64,000 bases of DNA, taken from contig DYEY01000057.1 of NCBI GenBank assembly GCA_020725465.1, forward strand, positions 1 through 64,000, given 5' to 3'. Shown here in pieces: positions 63,066 through 64,000 of this stretch (the stretch's first letter is position 1; each line of letters starts with the position of its first letter). Both the position numbers and the translations under genes were made by a program. This DNA is from Dethiobacter sp. (GTDB lineage: Bacteria > Bacillota > Dethiobacteria > Dethiobacterales > Dethiobacteraceae). A model generated the notes under the pieces. It was not told where the DNA came from. It did no database searches and saw nothing but the letters and a program-made list of their open reading frames with translations.

Positions 63066-64000
63066 ATGCTTATCTTGGGGCTTACCGGAGGAATTGCAAC
63101 GGGCAAATCAACTGTGGCAGAAATGTTGGAAAAATTGGGTGCGTACCGTATTGACGCAGACCGGATCTCCAGAGAAGTTGTACAACCCGGCATGCCCGCC
63201 TGGAGGGCGATTGTAGACCATTTCGGACCGGGCGTTTTGTTCTTTAACAGGCAGCTGAACCGGCACGCTCTGGCCTCCATCATATTCCAGGATCCCAAAG
63301 AAAGGGCCAAGCTGGAAGAAATTACGCATCCGCCTATAAAGGATATAATTCGTGAACAAATTCTCATTGCGCGTAAATCCGGTGCCAAGGTGGCACTGCT
63401 GGAGGTACCGCTCCTGTATGAAACCGGTCTGGCGGTTCTTGCCGACAAAGTGGTGGTGGTGGTGGCCGACGAAGAAACCCAGATCCAAAGGATGCTGAAA
63501 CGCGACAACCTGAGTAGGGAAGAGGCCCGTCTGCGTATAAAGGCACAGATGTCCCTGGCCGAAAAAGTAAGGCAGGCTGACTACGTGATTTATAATACCG
63601 GAACACCCACTGAGCTGGAGACCCAGGTCAGGAATCTCTGGGAGGAGCTGTCAGCGCTGAAGCCGGCCGTCGCCGAAGCGCCGGAAAAAACCATCATCTG
63701 GAGTTCCGACAATGAACAGGTTGCCAGGGTAACAGATGAGGGAGTGGTGATACCGGTTGGCCCCGGTATTGCCAATATTACCGCCAAAACCAGTGAGGGC
63801 GGTTACAGCGCTTCCTGCCAGGTGAAGGTACAGGCTCCCCCGCAGCACTCCATCTTTGCCCTCTCCTGTGCCACCCCGCTTTTAACCGCCAGCAGCAACG
63901 AACGCGTAAATTTCCAGGTGTCGGTGCGGCCGGTGGCGGTAAAACAGCTGGGTTACGATTCCGTCAGCCTTAATGTGGCGGTATACGGCCCGGCGGAGGG
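63066..64000 (+). CDS. coaE: Dephospho-CoA kinase fused to a BIG2-like Ig domain (incomplete at window end)
   Basis: At least 311 residues without a stop. Residues 1-199 are a complete CoaE: P-loop GLTGGIATGKSTVAEML, DADRISREVV, EVPLLYETGL and LKRDNLSREEA. It phosphorylates dephospho-CoA to CoA. Without a stop the chain continues through a short linker (LSALKPAVAEAPEK) into TIIWSSDNEQVARVTDEGVV and GPGIANITAKTSEGGYSASC, the second half of a BIG2 Ig-like domain, then a further beta-rich region (FALSCATPLLTASSNERVNF). BIG2 domains are normally secreted adhesin or cell-wall modules. ATG follows AAAGGAGGGG. Confidence 0.9.
   Translation, partial: MLILGLTGGIATGKSTVAEMLEKLGAYRIDADRISREVVQPGMPAWRAIVDHFGPGVLFFNRQLNRHALASIIFQDPKERAKLEEITHPPIKDIIREQILIARKSGAKVALLEVPLLYETGLAVLADKVVVVVADEETQIQRMLKRDNLSREEARLRIKAQMSLAEKVRQADYVIYNTGTPTELETQVRNLWEELSALKPAVAEAPEKTIIWSSDNEQVARVTDEGVVIPVGPGIANITAKTSEGGYSASCQVKVQAPPQHSIFALSCATPLLTASSNERVNFQVSVRPVAVKQLGYDSVSLNVAVYGPAE

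Overview
The window looks like chromosomal DNA of a moderately GC-rich anaerobic Firmicute, most like the Desulfotomaculum/Pelotomaculum (Peptococcaceae) group. This rests on strong AGGAGG ribosome binding sites, frequent GTG and TTG starts, sigma-A type promoters, a glycyl-radical enzyme, several ferredoxin-domain proteins, FchA/FolD one-carbon enzymes, a MtaA-like corrinoid methyltransferase and a Bacillus-type fadN-fadA-fadE order. The genus is inference. I see no rRNA, tRNA, CRISPR array, prophage or transposase gene.

Layout. 1-10 kb: carB, a half-size chromate transporter, a UxaA-type dehydratase subunit, a polar amino-acid ABC transporter whose binding protein is circularly permuted, a trans-sulfuration PLP enzyme and a UbiA/MenA prenyltransferase. 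10-14 kb: the mrfA-mrfB (yprA-yprB) DNA repair pair behind a promoter carrying a LexA-type SOS box. 14-24 kb: a minus-strand block with a DUF3798/nucleoside-type ABC transporter, an M24 Xaa-Pro peptidase, a glycyl-radical enzyme resembling trans-4-hydroxyproline dehydratase (HypD) and its activase; together these suggest uptake and fermentation of proline or hydroxyproline peptides. 24-37 kb: amidase, KAS III, a frameshifted MtaA-like methyltransferase, RarD, a 49-aa zinc-ribbon protein, cupin, D-threonine aldolase family enzyme, a TetR-controlled ABC-2 exporter, two DUF3887 lipoproteins, and ferritin-like and flavodoxin/ferredoxin proteins.

37-46 kb: a double PII-domain protein translationally coupled to two DUF1538 membrane proteins, an MFS transporter, a metallo-beta-lactamase fold protein, a DUF2889 protein, nitroreductase, and an fchA-folD pair in which FolD has lost the residues used for cyclohydrolase activity. 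46-54 kb: class I aldolase, larB-larE (nickel-pincer cofactor), a molybdopterin-binding protein, a YqeC-MocA fusion (molybdenum hydroxylase maturation), a NYN nuclease and an aldo-keto reductase with a ferredoxin tail. 54-57 kb: bioY under a BirA operator, then a decayed ECF sigma/anti-sigma pair and a DUF1405 gene, bracketed by inverted copies of a short repeat. 57-64 kb: a MarR regulator divergent from a beta-oxidation operon (fadN, fadA, fadE), then coaE fused in frame to a BIG2-like Ig domain and running off the window end.

The observations I rate highest are the permuted binding protein, the CoaE-BIG2 fusion, the monofunctional-looking FolD beside FchA, the LexA box on mrfAB, larBE beside molybdenum hydroxylase maturation genes, and the decayed sigma locus inside the inverted repeats.
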